In this document: piece after piece, positions 22,390 to 35,780 of the stretch | How positions within the stretch are numbered: position 1 is the first letter of the stretch | Layout of the letters: every line of letters begins with the position of its first letter | DNA from: Zoroaster sp. YZ-2022 | Taxonomy: Eukaryota > Echinodermata > Asteroidea > Forcipulatida > Zoroasteridae | Direction: 5' to 3' | NCBI GenBank assembly: GCA_029582265.1 | Contig: CM055816.1 | Location: forward strand, 2,012,992-2,076,991 | Length of the DNA stretch: 64,000 nucleotides | Notes under the pieces: model-generated | What the model saw: only the letters and a program-made list of their open reading frames with translations | What the model was told of the DNA's origin: nothing | The model's database searches: none | Program-made: the position numbers and the translations under genes

Positions 22390-23225
22390 TACATTGAGCA
22401 TTCAATTGACTTGATAGATCACCTGTGGATCAAATGACAATTACTATCAGAAACTAAGTATATCTATCCTTTTTGATCAGAGGTCACCCAAGAGGTCAGA
22501 GGTCACTTGACATTGACCACTATTTGACTTGGTAGATCACCTGTGGATCAAATGATAATCACTATCAGAAAAATATTCATCCTTGATCACAGGTCACCTT
22601 TAGAGGTCAGAGGTCACTTTACATTGACCACTCATTTGACTTGATAGATTACCTGTGGATCAATGATAATCACTATCAGAAAAAATATCTATCCTTGATC
22701 AGAGGTCACTTTTGAGGTCAGGAGGTCACTTTACATTGACCACTCATTTGACTTGATAGATCACCTGTGATCAATGATAATCACTATCAGAAAATATTTT
22801 ATCCTTGATCACAGGTCACCTTAGAGGTCAGAGGTCACTTTACATTGACCACTCATTTGACTTGATAGATCACCTGTGGACTGAATGATAACTCACTATC
22901 AGAAAATATCTATCCTTGATCAGAGGTCACTTTGAGGTCAGAGTGTCACTTTACATTGACCACTCATTTGACTCTGATAGATCACCTGTGGATCAATGAC
23001 ACCATTATCAGAAAAATATTCATCCTGATCAGAGGTCGCTCTCCACCTTGAGGTCAGAGGTCACTACATTGACCACTATCGAATTGATAGATCACCCAGA
23101 TCAATGATTATCACTATCAGAAAACTACATATCTATCCTTGATCAGAGGTCACCTTAGAGGTCAGAGGTCACTTTACATTAAGCACTCATCTGACCAGAA
23201 AGATCACTGTTCAATCAAGAGGTCA
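22390..23225 (+). repeat. ~110-bp tandem array with AGGTCA direct repeats, about 7.5 units
   Basis: Units contain catttgacttgatagatcac, then gataatcactatcagaaa, then ccttgatcagaggtcac and tagaggtcagaggtcac. Most units hold AGGTCA-G-AGGTCA (a DR1 arrangement) with a third AGGTCA about six bases upstream. Such half-sites are the binding motif of nuclear receptors. Whether any receptor binds here is unknown. Units carry scattered indels. Confidence 0.9.
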
Positions 23226-23785
23226 CCGTTCCCGAGTTGAAAAAAGTCAGCTCTAGAATTTGTTGTAAACCTCCAATATTGACTAAACCATCATACATGG
23301 TGGAATGTAAATTTACACAACACTAGGAACAGAAACAGATACATATATGTAATGCATTTATATACATGTTAGTAAATTTATACCCCAAACCCTTTGCTCA
23401 GACGATTTTGATGAAGGTCCCTTGCTAACAGGATACAGGAAGAGGCAGAAAGAGGGAGGAGGTAACAATGGGAAGAGCAACTTTGATTGTGCAATCGTTG
23501 AACTACTAATGGTATGGGATCAATAATTGATAGGTTGTCAATTCCATCAGATGGTTGATGCATCATAATATCTGCTCGTATCTATTTTATCTATCAAAGG
23601 GTTTGTTTTATGTTTATTCAATACCAATAATGAGTATTTGTAATGTACCTGTATTCGTTCAAAGACGCTCATGGCGCAGCGCGACACAACATGTACAAGA
23701 TAAAAAATAATAAAAACAGACTATAAACAGGGTACAAGAATTTGATGTGTTAGTGTACAATGATTTGACTTCATGTTTTCGGCGA
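23226..23785. other. No gene seen between two tandem arrays
   Basis: A 62-codon minus frame (23378-23566) is the longest; it shows no domain. Confidence 0.35.
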
Positions 23786-23789
23786 CATA

Positions 23790-24510
23790 AGTTGGCGTTT
23801 AGTTACTCAGAGATTCCCAAATTTGCGTCTTGGACTCTACTTGACATGTTTCTCATGACATAATGTTATGTTTGGGGTTACTCAGAGATTCCACCTTTTT
23901 GTGTCTTGACTCTACTTGAAATGTTTTCAAGGACATAAGTTACAAGTTTTAGTTAATCAGAGATTCCAATTTTGTGTCTTGACCTACTTGACATGTTTTC
24001 AAGGAAAGGTTATGTTTAGTTACTCAGAGATTCCACCTTGTATCTTGACTCCTACTTGAAATGTTTTCATGACATAAGTTAAAGTTTTAGTTAATCAGAG
24101 ATTCCAATCTTTGTGTCTTGGACTCCTACTTGACATGTTTCATGACATATTTATGCTTAGTTACTCAGAGATTCCACTCAGGTCTTGGACTCTACTTTGA
24201 CATGTTTTCACACATAAGTTACAAGCTTAGTTACTCAGAGATTCCACTCTTGTGTCTTGACTCTACTTGAAATGTTTTCATGACATGTTACAAGCTTTAG
24301 TTAAATTTGAGATTCCACCTTGTGTCTTGGACTCTACTTGACATACTTTTCATGACATAAGTTATGTTTAGTTAATTAGAGATTCCACCTTGTGTCTTTG
24401 GACTGCTACTTGACATGTTTTTCATGATATAAGTTATGTTTAGTTACTCAGAGACTTAATTCTTGTGTCTTCTGGACTTACTGACATAAGTTTTCATGAC
24501 ATAAGCTAAG
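23790..24510 (+). repeat. ~68-bp tandem array, about 10 units
   Basis: Diverged repeats of ttactcagagattccacctt, followed by gtgtcttgactctacttgac and atgttttcatgacataagtt. Indels between units are frequent. It abuts the 65-bp satellite directly. Confidence 0.9.
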
Positions 24511-24512
24511 CT

Positions 24513-27500
24513 TTAGATACTGTTCCTTTAAACCAGGGACACGATTCCACATGCCCTGTTGAAAGTCTGCTACATCTACGATGATATTGTTCTTTTAAAC
24601 CAGGAGCCACTTTGATTCCATGCCCCTGTTGAAAGTCTGCTAAGACAACGATGACACTGTTCCTTTTTAAACTAGACACCGATTCCATGCCCGTTGAAAG
24701 TCTGCTGAGACCATGACGATACAACGCTTCTACAACATTTGTGACAAGGACAGCCTTCCCAAGGAACTACAGTACATCCGAACCCAAATTCCTCAAAACG
24801 CAACGCATATAACCCCCCAGCAAGATCAGCACAGCGAAGCCGGTTCCCAAAACCCCGAAAGTGCGTAAGTAATCTAACCCTTCTGCTTGTTCCCCATTTT
24901 CAGGTTTCGACGTTCCACAACCACAGCGCATCCTACGACGAGCAGGCATCGATGTGTCTCCACTCAGCCCCCAGCAAACCCAGGGACTTTTACACACCCA
25001 CAAGGACACAAACCGACCCCAAAACAACAGAGCGGGAGTTCACTGGATCCCCAGAGTGGCAGGTACATCGGCGAAACAGGACGCAACCTCCACATCAGAT
25101 TGAAGGAACACAGAGCACGGCCGCAGAGGAGATTGAGAAGTCCGCCATCGTCAAGCACTCGCACATCAAGGACCACTGTAAATCGACTGGTGGCAGCCCA
25201 ACTCATCACACCCATCGACACATGGCACCCCAGACGCCTTAGAGAGGCCACGATCATCAAACACACACTGTGCCGCAGGATATCGGCTTCAAGCATCAGC
25301 GACATTTACACCACTACTACAGACTGAAGGATCTACTATATCCAAAGTCCATAACCCACCCCAAACTGAGGGATTCCATATCCTAAGTCAACCACCTCCC
25401 CTGTGCTTGCCAACAACTGATTCAGTTCCAGTGAGCACACACCTTTTCCTCCCCAAACCCCCAGGATCATAGTCTCATAGTCTCACAGTTTCGCCTGCGC
25501 GCCCAACGAACTAACTTCAGCATCCATTCATGGGATGATCCTCCAGCAGTGCTCCACGAAGCAGCAGCATTTTCCAGAGTCCGGTATTTCTCTGAGGACC
25601 GATCAGAGCATACTGATCGAAACGTCGAGTGCTCTACTACTCAGTTCTTTTTCAGTTCAATTACTACTCACCCTTGAGATTCCCATGGTGTCACCTGCAC
25701 TAGTCCTACTCATGATGATACTGTTCCTTTAAACTATGACACTGATTTCCATGCCCTGTTGAATGTCTGCTTAGACTATGATGTTGATATTACCTTTAAA
25801 CCAGGACACCCCATCTCCATGCCCTGTTGAGTCTGATAAGACCATGATGATATTGTTCCTTTAAACTAGGACACCGATTCCATGCCCTGTTGAAAGTCCA
25901 CATCACATATTGTTCTTTAAACCAGGGCCACTGATTCCCATGCCCCTGCTTTTAAAGTCTGATGGGAGACTATGATGATACTGTTCTTTAAACTAGACAC
26001 TGATTCCATGCCCTGTTGAAAGTCTGCTAAGACTATGATGATATTGTTCCTTTTTAAACTAGGACAATTGATTCCATGCCCCGTTGAAAGTCCATAAGAC
26101 CATGATGATATTGTTCCTTAAACTAGGGACACCGATTCCATGCCCCATGTTGAAAGCCCGCTAAGACCATGATGAGCAACTTCTTGAAACTAGGACACTG
26201 ATTTCCATGTCCCGAGTCTGCTAAGACCAGATGATATCAGTTCCTTTTTAAACTAGGACACCGATTCCATGCCCTGTTGAAAGTCTGTTTAATTACATTA
26301 TTGTTTCAAATTAGACACTGATTCCCATGCCCTGTTGAAAGTCTAAGACTAGACAGATAACTCTTAAAACTAGGACACTGATTCCATGCCCTGTTGGAAA
26401 GTCTGCTAAGACCATGATGATACTCGTTCCTTTAAACTAGGACACCGATTCCATGCCCTGTTGAAAGTCTTGCTTAGACCATGATGATATTGTTCCTTTA
26501 AACTAGGACACTGATTCCATGCCCTGTTGAAAGTCTGCTAAGACCATGATGATAACTCAACCAGGGACACCAGATTCCATGCCCTGTTGAAAGTCTGCTA
26601 AGACCATGATGATACTGTTCCTTTTAAACGGACACCGATTCCATGCCCCACAGCTCAGACCAAAATTATTGTTCTTTAAATTAGACACCGATTCCATGCA
26701 AGTTCTGTTGAAAGTCTGTTAGACATGATGATATTGTTCCTTTAAACTAGACAATTACTCAATGCTCTGTTGAAAGTCTGCTTAGGACTATGATGATAAC
26801 TTTTAAACCACACTGGACTGCATGCCCTGTTGCTGCTGAAAATTCATAAGTTAGACCACGATGATATTGTTCCTTTTAAATCCAGGGACAATTGATTCCA
26901 TGACCTGTTGAAAGTCTGCTAAGACCACGGTGATATTGTTCTCAAATAGGAGACTGAATCCATGCCCTGCTTAAAGTCTGCTTTAGACCACGATGATATT
27001 AAAATTTTAAAACTAGGGACACCTGATTCCTGCGACTTGGTTGAAAGTCTGCTAAGACCATGATGATATTGTTCCTTTTAAACTAGGACACCCACCCATG
27101 CCCTGTTGAAAGTCTGCTAGATCACGATGATATTGTTCCCTTTAAACCAGCACACCATCCCTAATGCTCTGAAAGTCTGCTTAGACCATGATGATAACTT
27201 TAAACTAGGACAATTGTGGATTCCATGCCCTGTTGAAAGTCTGCTAAGACCACGATGATATTGTTTCTTTAAACTAAGACACTGATTCCATGACCTGGGT
27301 TGAAAGTCGCTTAGACTATGATATTGTTCCTTTTAAACTAGGACACTGATTCCATGCCCTGTTGAAAGTCTGCTAAGACCATGATGATATTGTTCCTTTA
27401 AATCTGTATTAACTGATTCCATGCCCTGTTGAAAAATCTGTTAAGACCATGATGGTATACTGTGCCCTTTAAACCAAGGACACTGATTCCATGAATTGTT

Positions 27501-30500
27501 GAAAGTCTGCTAAGACCATGATAATGTTTCTTTAAACTTAAGACAATTGATCCTAATGACCTTGTTGAAAGTCTGCTACACTATGATGATGCTGTTTCTT
27601 TAAATTAAGACACTGATTCTATGCCCTGCTCGAAAGTCTCAAGGAGACAATGATATTGTTCCTTTAAACTAGACACTGATTCCATGCCCTGTTGAAAGTC
27701 TGCTAAGACCATGATGATATTGTTCCCTTTTAAACTAGACAATTGATTCCATGCCCTGTTGAAAGTCTGCTTAGACCATGATATTAACCCTTTAAACTAG
27801 CTACACCGATTCCATGACCTGTTGAAAGTTCCGTTTAAGACCACGATGATATTGTTCCTTTAAACTAGGGCACACCGATTCAATGTTCTGTTGAAAGTCT
27901 ACAAGACTAAGGATGATATTGTTCCTTTTTAAACTAGGACACACTGATTCCATGCCCTGTTAAAAGTATGCTGTGATCATGATGATATTGTTCCTTTTAA
28001 GATAGGGAAAACCGATTCCATGCCCTGTTGAAAGTCTGCTAAGACCACGATGATAGTTGTTCTTTAAGATGGGACACCGATTCCATGCCCTGTTGAAAGT
28101 CTGCTAAGACCATGATGATATTGTTCCTTTTTAAACTAGGGACACTGATTCCATGCCCTGTTGAAAGTCTGCTGTATAGACTACGATGATGGTTGTGTAC
28201 CTTTTTTAAACTAGACACTGATTCCATGCCCTGTTGAAAGTCTGCTAAGACCATGATGATATTGTTCCCTTTAAACTAGGACAACAATTCATGCCCTGTT
28301 GAAAATCTGCTTAGTCCACGATGATATTGTTCTTTAAACTAGCACACAGACCTATGACCTGTTGAAAGTCTGCTAAGACCACGATGATATTGTTCCTTTA
28401 AAATATGAGACCGATTCTATGCCCTGTTGAAAGTCTGCTAGATCACGGTGATATTGTACCTTTAAACTAGGACAACTGATCCCATGCCCTGTTGAAAGTC
28501 TGCTAAGACCATGATGATATTGTTCCCTTTTAAACTAGACACCGATTCCAGCTCCTGTTGAAAGTCTGCTAAGACCACAGATGATATTGTTCTCTTTAAA
28601 ATCCAAGACACCGATTCTATGCCCTGTTGAAAGTCTGCTATACATTCAAGATGATATTGTTCCCCTTTAATTAAACTAGGACACTGATTCCATACACCTG
28701 TTGAAAGTCTAAGACCATGATGATATTGTTCCTTTTAAAATAGAGACAGATTCCATGCCCTGTTGAAAGTCTGCTTAGAACACGATGATATTGTACCTTT
28801 TTAAACTAGACACTGATTCCATGACCTGTTGAAAGTCTGCTAAGACCATGATGATATTACCTTTTTAAACTAGGACACACCATTCCATGCCCTGTTGAAA
28901 GTCTGCTAAGACCATGATGATACATGTACTGTTCCTTTAACCAGGGACACCGATTCATGCGTTGAAAATCTGTTTAGACCACGATGCTGATATTGTTCCT
29001 TTTAAACTAGACAATTGATTCCATGCCCTGTTGAAAGTCTGCTTAGGTCATCACGATGATATTGTACCTTTAAACTAGACACAATTGGATTCCGTCTCTG
29101 TTGAAAAGTCTGCTGCTGCTAAGACCATGATGATGTTGTTCCTTTAAACCAGGACACCGATTCCATGCCCTGTTGAAAGTCTGCTAAGACCATGATGATA
29201 TTGTTTCTTTAAAACTAAGACACCGATTTCCATGCCCTGTTGAAAGTCTGCTAAGACCACGATGATATTGTTCCCTTTTAAGATAGGGAAACTGATTCCA
29301 TGCCCTGTTGGAAAGTCTGCTGCTAAGACCACGATGATATTGTTCCTTTAATTAAACTAGACACTGATTCCATGACCTGTATAAAGTCTGCTAAGACCAC
29401 GATGATATTGTTCCTTTAAAATAGGAGACCGATTCATGCCCTGTTGAAAGTCTGCTACATCTACATATATTGTTCCTTTAAACTAGGACACCGATTCCAT
29501 GCTCCTGTTGAAAGTCTGCTAAGACCATGATGATATTGTTCCTTTGTAAACTAGCACACCGATTCAATGCTCATGAAAGTTCTGCTAGACTACATGATAA
29601 CTTTAAACTACGACACCGATTCCATGCCCTGTTGAAAGTCTTTGGTTGAGACCATGATATTGTTCCTTTAAATTAGACCAGATTCCATGCCCTGTTGAAA
29701 GTCTGCTAAGACCATGATGATATTGTTCCCTTTAACCAGGACACCGATTCCACATTCCTGTTGAAAGTCTGTTTAGACTAAGATATTGTTCCTTTAAACT
29801 AGACAATTGATTCCAGTTTAGTTGAAAGTCTGCTAACATCCATGATGATATACATGTAATTGTTCCCTTTAAAACTAGACACCATCCATGCGCTGCTGGA
29901 AAATCTGCTTAGACCACGACAACATTGTTCCTTTTAAACTAGGACACCGATTCCATGCCCTGTTGAAGTCTCCTTAGACCACGATGATATTGTACTTTTA
30001 AACTAGGACACCGATTCCACCCTGTTGAAAATCTGCTTAGACCACGATGATACTGTTCCTTTTAAACTAGACACCGATTCCATGCCCTGCTGAAAGTTCA
30101 AGACGATGATGATACTGTCTTTAAACTAGGGCCACTGATTCCATGCCCTGTTGAAAGTCTGCTAAGACCCGATGATATTGTTTCTTTTAAACTAAGACAC
30201 CGATTCCATGGACCTGTTGAGTCTGCTAAGACCACGATGATATTGTTTCTTTAAACTAAGAGCACTGATTACCAAGGACCTGCTGAAAGTCTGCTAAGAC
30301 CACGATGATATTGTTTCTTTTTAAACTAAGACACTGATCTCCATGACTCTGTTGAAAGTCTGCTAAGACCATGATGATATTGTTTCTTTAAACTATGAAA
30401 TTCCATGACCTGTTGAAAGTCTGCTTAGACTTATGATGATATTGTTTTTAACTAGGACACCGATTTCCATGCCCTGTTGAAAGTCTACAAGACCACATAT

Positions 30501-30650
30501 TGTTCCCTTTTAAACTAGACACCGATTCCAAGCCCTGTTGAAAGTCTGCTAAGACCATGACAGATATTTTCCGTTAACCAGGGACACCGATTCCATGCCC
30601 TGTTGAAAGTCTGCTAAGACCATGATGATACTGTCCCTTTAAACTGGCAG
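24513..30650 (+). repeat. 65-bp satellite, roughly 80 units, interrupted by a Penelope-like insertion
   Basis: The monomer contains actaggacaccgattccatg, ccctgttgaaagtctgctaa and gaccatgatgatattgttcc. This equals the right terminal ~65 bp of the TTAA-type MITE at 15272-15494, including its terminal inverted repeat. The array runs from 24513, is broken by 24721-25708, and continues to about 30650. Open frames inside it on the minus strand (28039, 29144) are translations of the monomer only. Confidence 0.95.
24721..25708 (+). pseudogene. Penelope-like retroelement 3' fragment with GIY-YIG endonuclease
   Basis: The readable order is the reverse transcriptase thumb end (LPKELQYIRTQIPQNA, from 24722), the linker (RILRRAGIDVS and further to GVHWIPR), the GIY-YIG core (RYIGETGRNLHIRLKEHRA), EKSAIVKHSHIKDHC, then HPRRLREATIIKH. 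This matches the C-terminal third of Penelope-like polyproteins. Segments lie in three frames, so at least three frameshifts occur. The 3' end includes ctgaggaccgatcagagc and gatcgaaacgtcgag, typical of this class. It sits inside the 65-bp satellite; both flanks continue the monomer (catgacgat on the left, catgatgat on the right). It is truncated at its 5' end. Confidence 0.9.
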
Positions 30651-30885
30651 GTAATCAACTTGGAAGATTTCTTAATTAATACCTAATTTTATAAAGTTGT
30701 GTGTAATTGTGATCTGAGTAGTTAATTTGTTACATGACATGACAGTTTTAGGACTGTCAAACAGAATTGACTTCGGTAATCTGACATTAGATTTCAGAAC
30801 TTGAAGTCTGTGCAGTGTAATGTGTATGTCATCTGAATGTCATACTAAGTTTATACCCTTCATCTTTCTATAAATGTTATTACGC
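30651..30885. other. No gene seen; spacer between two tandem arrays
   Basis: About 235 bp of A+T-rich sequence joining the 65-bp satellite to the 27-bp array. Confidence 0.4.
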
Positions 30886-30887
30886 TT

Positions 30888-32042
30888 CCACTTGCCGACA
30901 GCAATGTGTAAGGGTTTACTGCCGACAGCAATGTGTTCGGTTTACTTGCCGACAGCAATGTGTACGGCTTTACTTGCCGACAGCAATGTGGTGACAGGTT
31001 TACTTGCTTGATGCTAACGTGTACGGTTTACTTGCCGACTGCAACGTGTACGGTTTACTAGCCGACAGCAACGTGTATGGCTTACTTGCCGACAGTAATG
31101 TGTGCGGTTTCTATTTGCTGACAGCAACGTGCGGTTTACCTGGGCCGACAGCAATGTGCGGTTTACGTGTTGCCGCAACGTGTACGGTTTACTTCGCCGA
31201 CAGCAACGTGTGCGCTTCATTTGCCGACAGCAATGTGTGCGGTTTACTTTTTGCTGACAGTAACGTGTGCGGTTTACTTAAGCGACAGCAATGTGTGCGG
31301 TTTACATTTGCCGACAGCATGTGTGCGTTTACTTGCCGACAGCAATGTATGGTTTACTTCCTGACAGCAATGTGTATGCCCATTCTGACAGCAATGTGTA
31401 CGGTTTACTTGCCGACAGCAATGTGTACGGTTTATCAGCCGGACAGCAATGTGTACGTGGTTTACCCTTGCCGACAAAGCAATGTGTGCGGTTTACTTCC
31501 GGGTTACGCAATGTGTGCGGTTTACTTGCAGACGCGCAATGTGTACGGCTTGATTTTTGCCGACAGCAATGTACGGTTTTACTTCCAGACAGCAATGTGG
31601 GTACGGTTTACTTCCCTGACAGCAATGTGTACGGTTTACTCCCGACAGCAATGTGTACGGTTTACTCCTGACAGCACCGTACGGTTTACCTGCTGACAGC
31701 AATGTGTACGGTTTACTCCCGACAGCAATGTGTACGGTTTACTTCCCCTGACAAGTAATGTGTACGGTTTACTTGCCGACAGCAATGTGTACGGTTTGAT
31801 TTCCTGACAGCAATGTGTACGGTTTACCCCGACAGCAATGTGTACGGTTTATCGCCGACAGCAATGTGTGTGCGGTCACTTGCCGACAGCAATGTGTACG
31901 GTTTACTTGCCGACAGCAAAGTGTGCGGTTTGACTTACCGACAGCAACGCCTGCGGTTTACTTGCTGACAGCAATGTGTGCAGTTTACTTACCGACAGCA
32001 ATGTGGCATGGTCGATTGCCGACAGCAATGTGTGCGGTTTAG
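30888..32042 (+). repeat. 27-bp minisatellite, about 42 units
   Basis: Units of ttgccgacagcaatgtgtac plus ggtttac with many substitutions and small indels. Because 27 is a multiple of three, frames stay open: one 230-codon frame (31004-31696) reads as nine-residue repeats (ADSNVYGLL). The frame shifts repeatedly relative to the unit and there is no start context or flanking exon, so I treat it as non-coding. Confidence 0.93.
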
Positions 32043-32555
32043 AATATTTGTTCTGGCAAAAAGTAATTTAAAAAATAGGGTACCATTATGCTTATGCTGC
32101 CGGACTCTGAGATCTTTCGGCTTTCTGCCATTTTCGCCAGGATTGTCCCGATTTTGTCCATTCCGCTTAATTGATACGATTCTATGTCACTTATATCACC
32201 AACTTTGCATCAATACTACTTTGAAACTTCTTCAAAACACTTTCGGAAGTCGGTTTTTGGTAAACTTATTTTTTGCAGCTGTTCATGATGTAATATATGC
32301 TTTGTGTACAAACGTACGCCAGTAAATAATAGAAAATTTGGGGCCTCCCACAAATGTAATGTCATCAAAATAGTCTAGTAAAAGTGTCCCCGACGGCTTT
32401 TGTTTCTGGGCCTGTTTGGTTATGTAATGTCAAAGCACATTTTCAAAGGGGTTTTTGAAGAGTTAAAAATAATAATGAAAGTCTTATTTTGGTAATTCCC
32501 ACAATGTACTTAGGGTTGAAAATATTTACCATTTTGTATATGGTCTTTAAAAACA
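32043..32555. other. No gene seen
   Basis: Sequence between the minisatellite and the 3' end of the L2/CR1-type LINE, without recognised features. Confidence 0.35.
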
Positions 32556-32559
32556 TGCA

Positions 32560-35500
32560 GTTTATAATAATTAAAATAATTAAAGATTTATAGCGCGCAC
32601 ATGTCCACTTGCCAAGGCGCTCGCGTGAAACAAAGAAAACATGAATAAACAACATACAATGATAGTATAGGGGAAAAATTAAATTATGTATTACATACAT
32701 GTACCCACACCGCAAGTACAACATACATCATCTTTAAAGAGTTGTGACATACATGAAGATGAGTTTTAAGCATCGACTTAAATCTGATGCGCTATATCAT
32801 GAGCGAAGATTTGAGTTTAGTTGGAAGATGATTCCAGAGTCTCGGAGCTGGTGACAGAAAACGACCCACTCCAGTTCCGTTTTGGTTGGTTCCTAGGAGG
32901 ACATGTTGCTGAGCGCAAATTGCGTATGAGTGTAGACTTAAGCAGTTCAGAAATATAAATTGAGCAATGTTATTGAAAGATTTGTGAACAATTAGCAAGT
33001 TTAAAACAATTTCAGAACAGGAAGCCAGTGCAGTTCTTTCCAAGATTGGCGTGATATGGCATGACTTTTCGACAAAGTCACAACACGAGCTGCTGTGTTT
33101 GTAAGGCAAAGGAAGATTGAGATATTTGATTCTGCGGGAGACCAAAGGACAGCATCTCAAGCACGAGCCTTGATGACAAACGCATGTATAATTTGTTCAG
33201 CACTTATTCAAGTATTTCCTAATCTGGCTTATATTTCTGATATGAAATGATGATATACGCGAACATAATGTTGAGAATATATGTGGTTTTAAAGGTCATT
33301 GTCGAGTCAAATATAACCCCCAAATTATGTGCGTGTAATGAGGGGTTATCTGCGAAAGTCACCAATTGTAATAAATGGAAGAGAAATCTCTTGAACAATT
33401 GCTGACGTGATCTCCAAATAGAAGACAAATTCTGTTTTCATCGTTCCAATTTCAGGAAATTTTGTCTCATCATCAACCTTTGAATCTCTTTGAATACCCA
33501 TTTCTCCAGTGTTTTAATGCAGGAATCTATGCAGGTTCATGAGAAGATTTAGAAAGTAATGTAAAGCTGCGTGTCATCAGCGTAAACATGGTAATTTAAA
33601 TTATACTTCAAAATGATATCACGAACTGGGAAAGGTATGAAACCAGTAAACCACTGCGGGCCGGAGCACAGAACCTTGAGGTTTTTTCAGAATAGTCCCA
33701 AGAATAACGAGGCTCCGAGAGATAGTGTTACCAATGTATAATGACATGCTGAGGCCTATTTAAAAGAGTAGGACTTACACCAATCCAGGGCTGTCTCCAT
33801 GTATTCCAAAGATGATATTGACAGAGGCAGGAGAGAAAGTTTTATGAATCGACCGTGTCGAAAAGCGGCGCTTAAGTTCTAACAAAACTAATGCAATGCA
33901 GTGATTTTCCCCTCATCCATGGCAGATAAAATGTCATTGTTGACTAAGAAGAGCAGTTTCCGTTCCATAGAAATGGTTTGTGGGCTGCCCAAAAAAGCTG
34001 AAATGTATCCGACAGGTTATTATACTTTGAACATGGTCAGAGATCCGTGATGAAACAACTCGCCTCGGATTGTTTTTCCAAGGTACTTTAAATCTCGCTA
34101 CTGGTCGGTAATTTTTTGAAAACTTCCTTGTCCAAATTGGGACTTTCTTTAGGGTGGTTTAACATGAAACCTTCAACCTTCTGACTATTAGGGAAACAAC
34201 CCGGAAGAAAAGAGATCTGTCACAATAATTGTGATATAATTTAGCAAACACATCAATATTTTGTTTTTATTACGCAAGTTGGCACTGGATCTGTTCCACA
34301 TGATTTTGATGGCGATTTCATGATGATGTTTCTTGATCTCCGTAACACTAGTAGGTGGCTCAAACATGGATGACAGTCTACATTGTGGATCACTTGCGTG
34401 TGTTGGTGTTTGCATGATAGAATGGGGAAAAAGAACGACGGATATTCTCAATTTTTGTGACAAAAAGTTTGAAAAAAGCATTTATGCAGGTCCTGGTCAG
34501 GAGTGTGTAGATGGGAAGTTAACTGAGGCTTTGGGTTTATGAAGCAGCTTTTTCAATGTTAAAGAGTTTCTGATCACCAGAGCTATCTTTCATAAGATGA
34601 AGAGTGAGTTATTTTTGCCTGTGGTTATTCATGTTCTTCGTTATTATATCACGTTGGTTACAGTATTCTCGCCGAACGTACTCCAAAGTTTTCCCATTGT
34701 CACGCCATCTTCGCTCAAGAAGTTGACGTGATTTTCCTTGCACGGATATCATCATCGGTGAACCAGGGGATTCAGATTGTAGTTTAACAGTTTGAGTTTT
34801 TGCGGGCATGATCTGCATCCCAAGATGTTTACGGATAGTAGATTCAAATAGACTGACACAAGAATCCAGCTCACCATCTTCCATATGGTTTACATTTTTC
34901 CAGTGCTGGAGAATTCAACATCATGACATAAATCTTTAATATTACTTTTTTCCAGTGGCGAGTAGATTTACAGAAATAGGGGTAGGTATGGGAGGTTTTT
35001 AAGATTCAAATTTACCATGATTGCATAATGATCAGATAATCCAGGGATGAATAGTTACATTCGTGGATATAGAGGTGAAACATTTTCACTGCGTTATGTA
35101 AAGACTGAGTCAAGACAGTGACCATACCGATGAGTGGGTGCTGTGGATGTGCTGTATAGAGATCGCATGAGCAGAGAGCAGATCTTTATACTGACTTGCA
35201 TAATTGTTTGAAATTATGTCCATAAGGAATGTTAAAAATCGCCGGTTAAAATAATGTCCAGATGGGTTGTGACAGAGATAATCGACAATTAATTTTTTCT
35301 CAAATTCACTGCAGAAAAGCTGGAGAAGTTTACATGTTTACCATCAACATCCCTTTCTGGTCGATAAATATTAACAAGGCGAACAGATCTAGAGATTGCA
35401 CGTTTACCTCAGCATGCAGAGATCTCCAAATGTTAGGTAGATCTCAATGTTAACCACTTTTCTATACTGACAGACTAAACTGGACCTAAAGAGGTAGTGC

Positions 35501-35780
35501 AAACCCCTCCACCCGAGGTCTATTATTGCCAATGGTCTGGGGATATGATGGAGAAGTAGCTAGCAGTGAGTACACTCACGGGGAAGCTAAATCATCATCA
35601 GGTTTAAACCATGTCCTCGGTTATGGCAACAAAGATCTCAAATTGTTTTGAAGTACCAAAGTCAACAAATTCATCCTTGATTTGTTGTATATGTGATTGC
35701 GTATTCAAGACTACAGAGCTGGAAGTTTAGACTCATCGTGAACATTTCTGGAGTTGACGTTATGCCAATGTCGCTTGTTG
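32560..35780 (-). pseudogene. L2/CR1-type LINE, near full-length ORF2, decayed
   Basis: Minus-strand domains in order. The endonuclease starts at about 35770 (TWFKPDDD at 35600, THRYGHCLDSVFT at about 35120, PGLSDHYAIMVNLN at about 35020). A linker follows (LLERRWRDNGKTLEY at 34700). Then the reverse transcriptase: DLFSSGLFP at 34200, NLDKEVFK, NNDILSAMDEGK at 33930, a QGSVL block at 33680, YADDTQLYIT at 33575, NLGVIFDSTMTFK at 33330. The C-terminal part has HITPIL at 33040 and SPAPRLWNHLPTKLKSS at 32830. The 3' end has gcgctataaatct and a short (AAT)-rich tail. The YADD catalytic pair is intact, but stops and frameshifts are spread throughout. Confidence 0.88.

Noticed and set aside
24865..24903. 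39-nt intron (gtaagt...ttttcag) in the Penelope-like fragment
   Set aside because: Removing it does not restore the frame of the following linker (RILRRAGIDVS), so it is more likely a chance match near a frameshift.
31004..31696. 230-codon open frame of nine-residue repeats (ADSNVYGLL)
   Set aside because: It is the translation of a 27-bp minisatellite. The frame slips relative to the unit, other frames are also partly open, and no start context or exon signals are present.
30888..32042. CRISPR-like regular repeat array
   Set aside because: Units are contiguous with no unique spacers, and the genome is eukaryotic.
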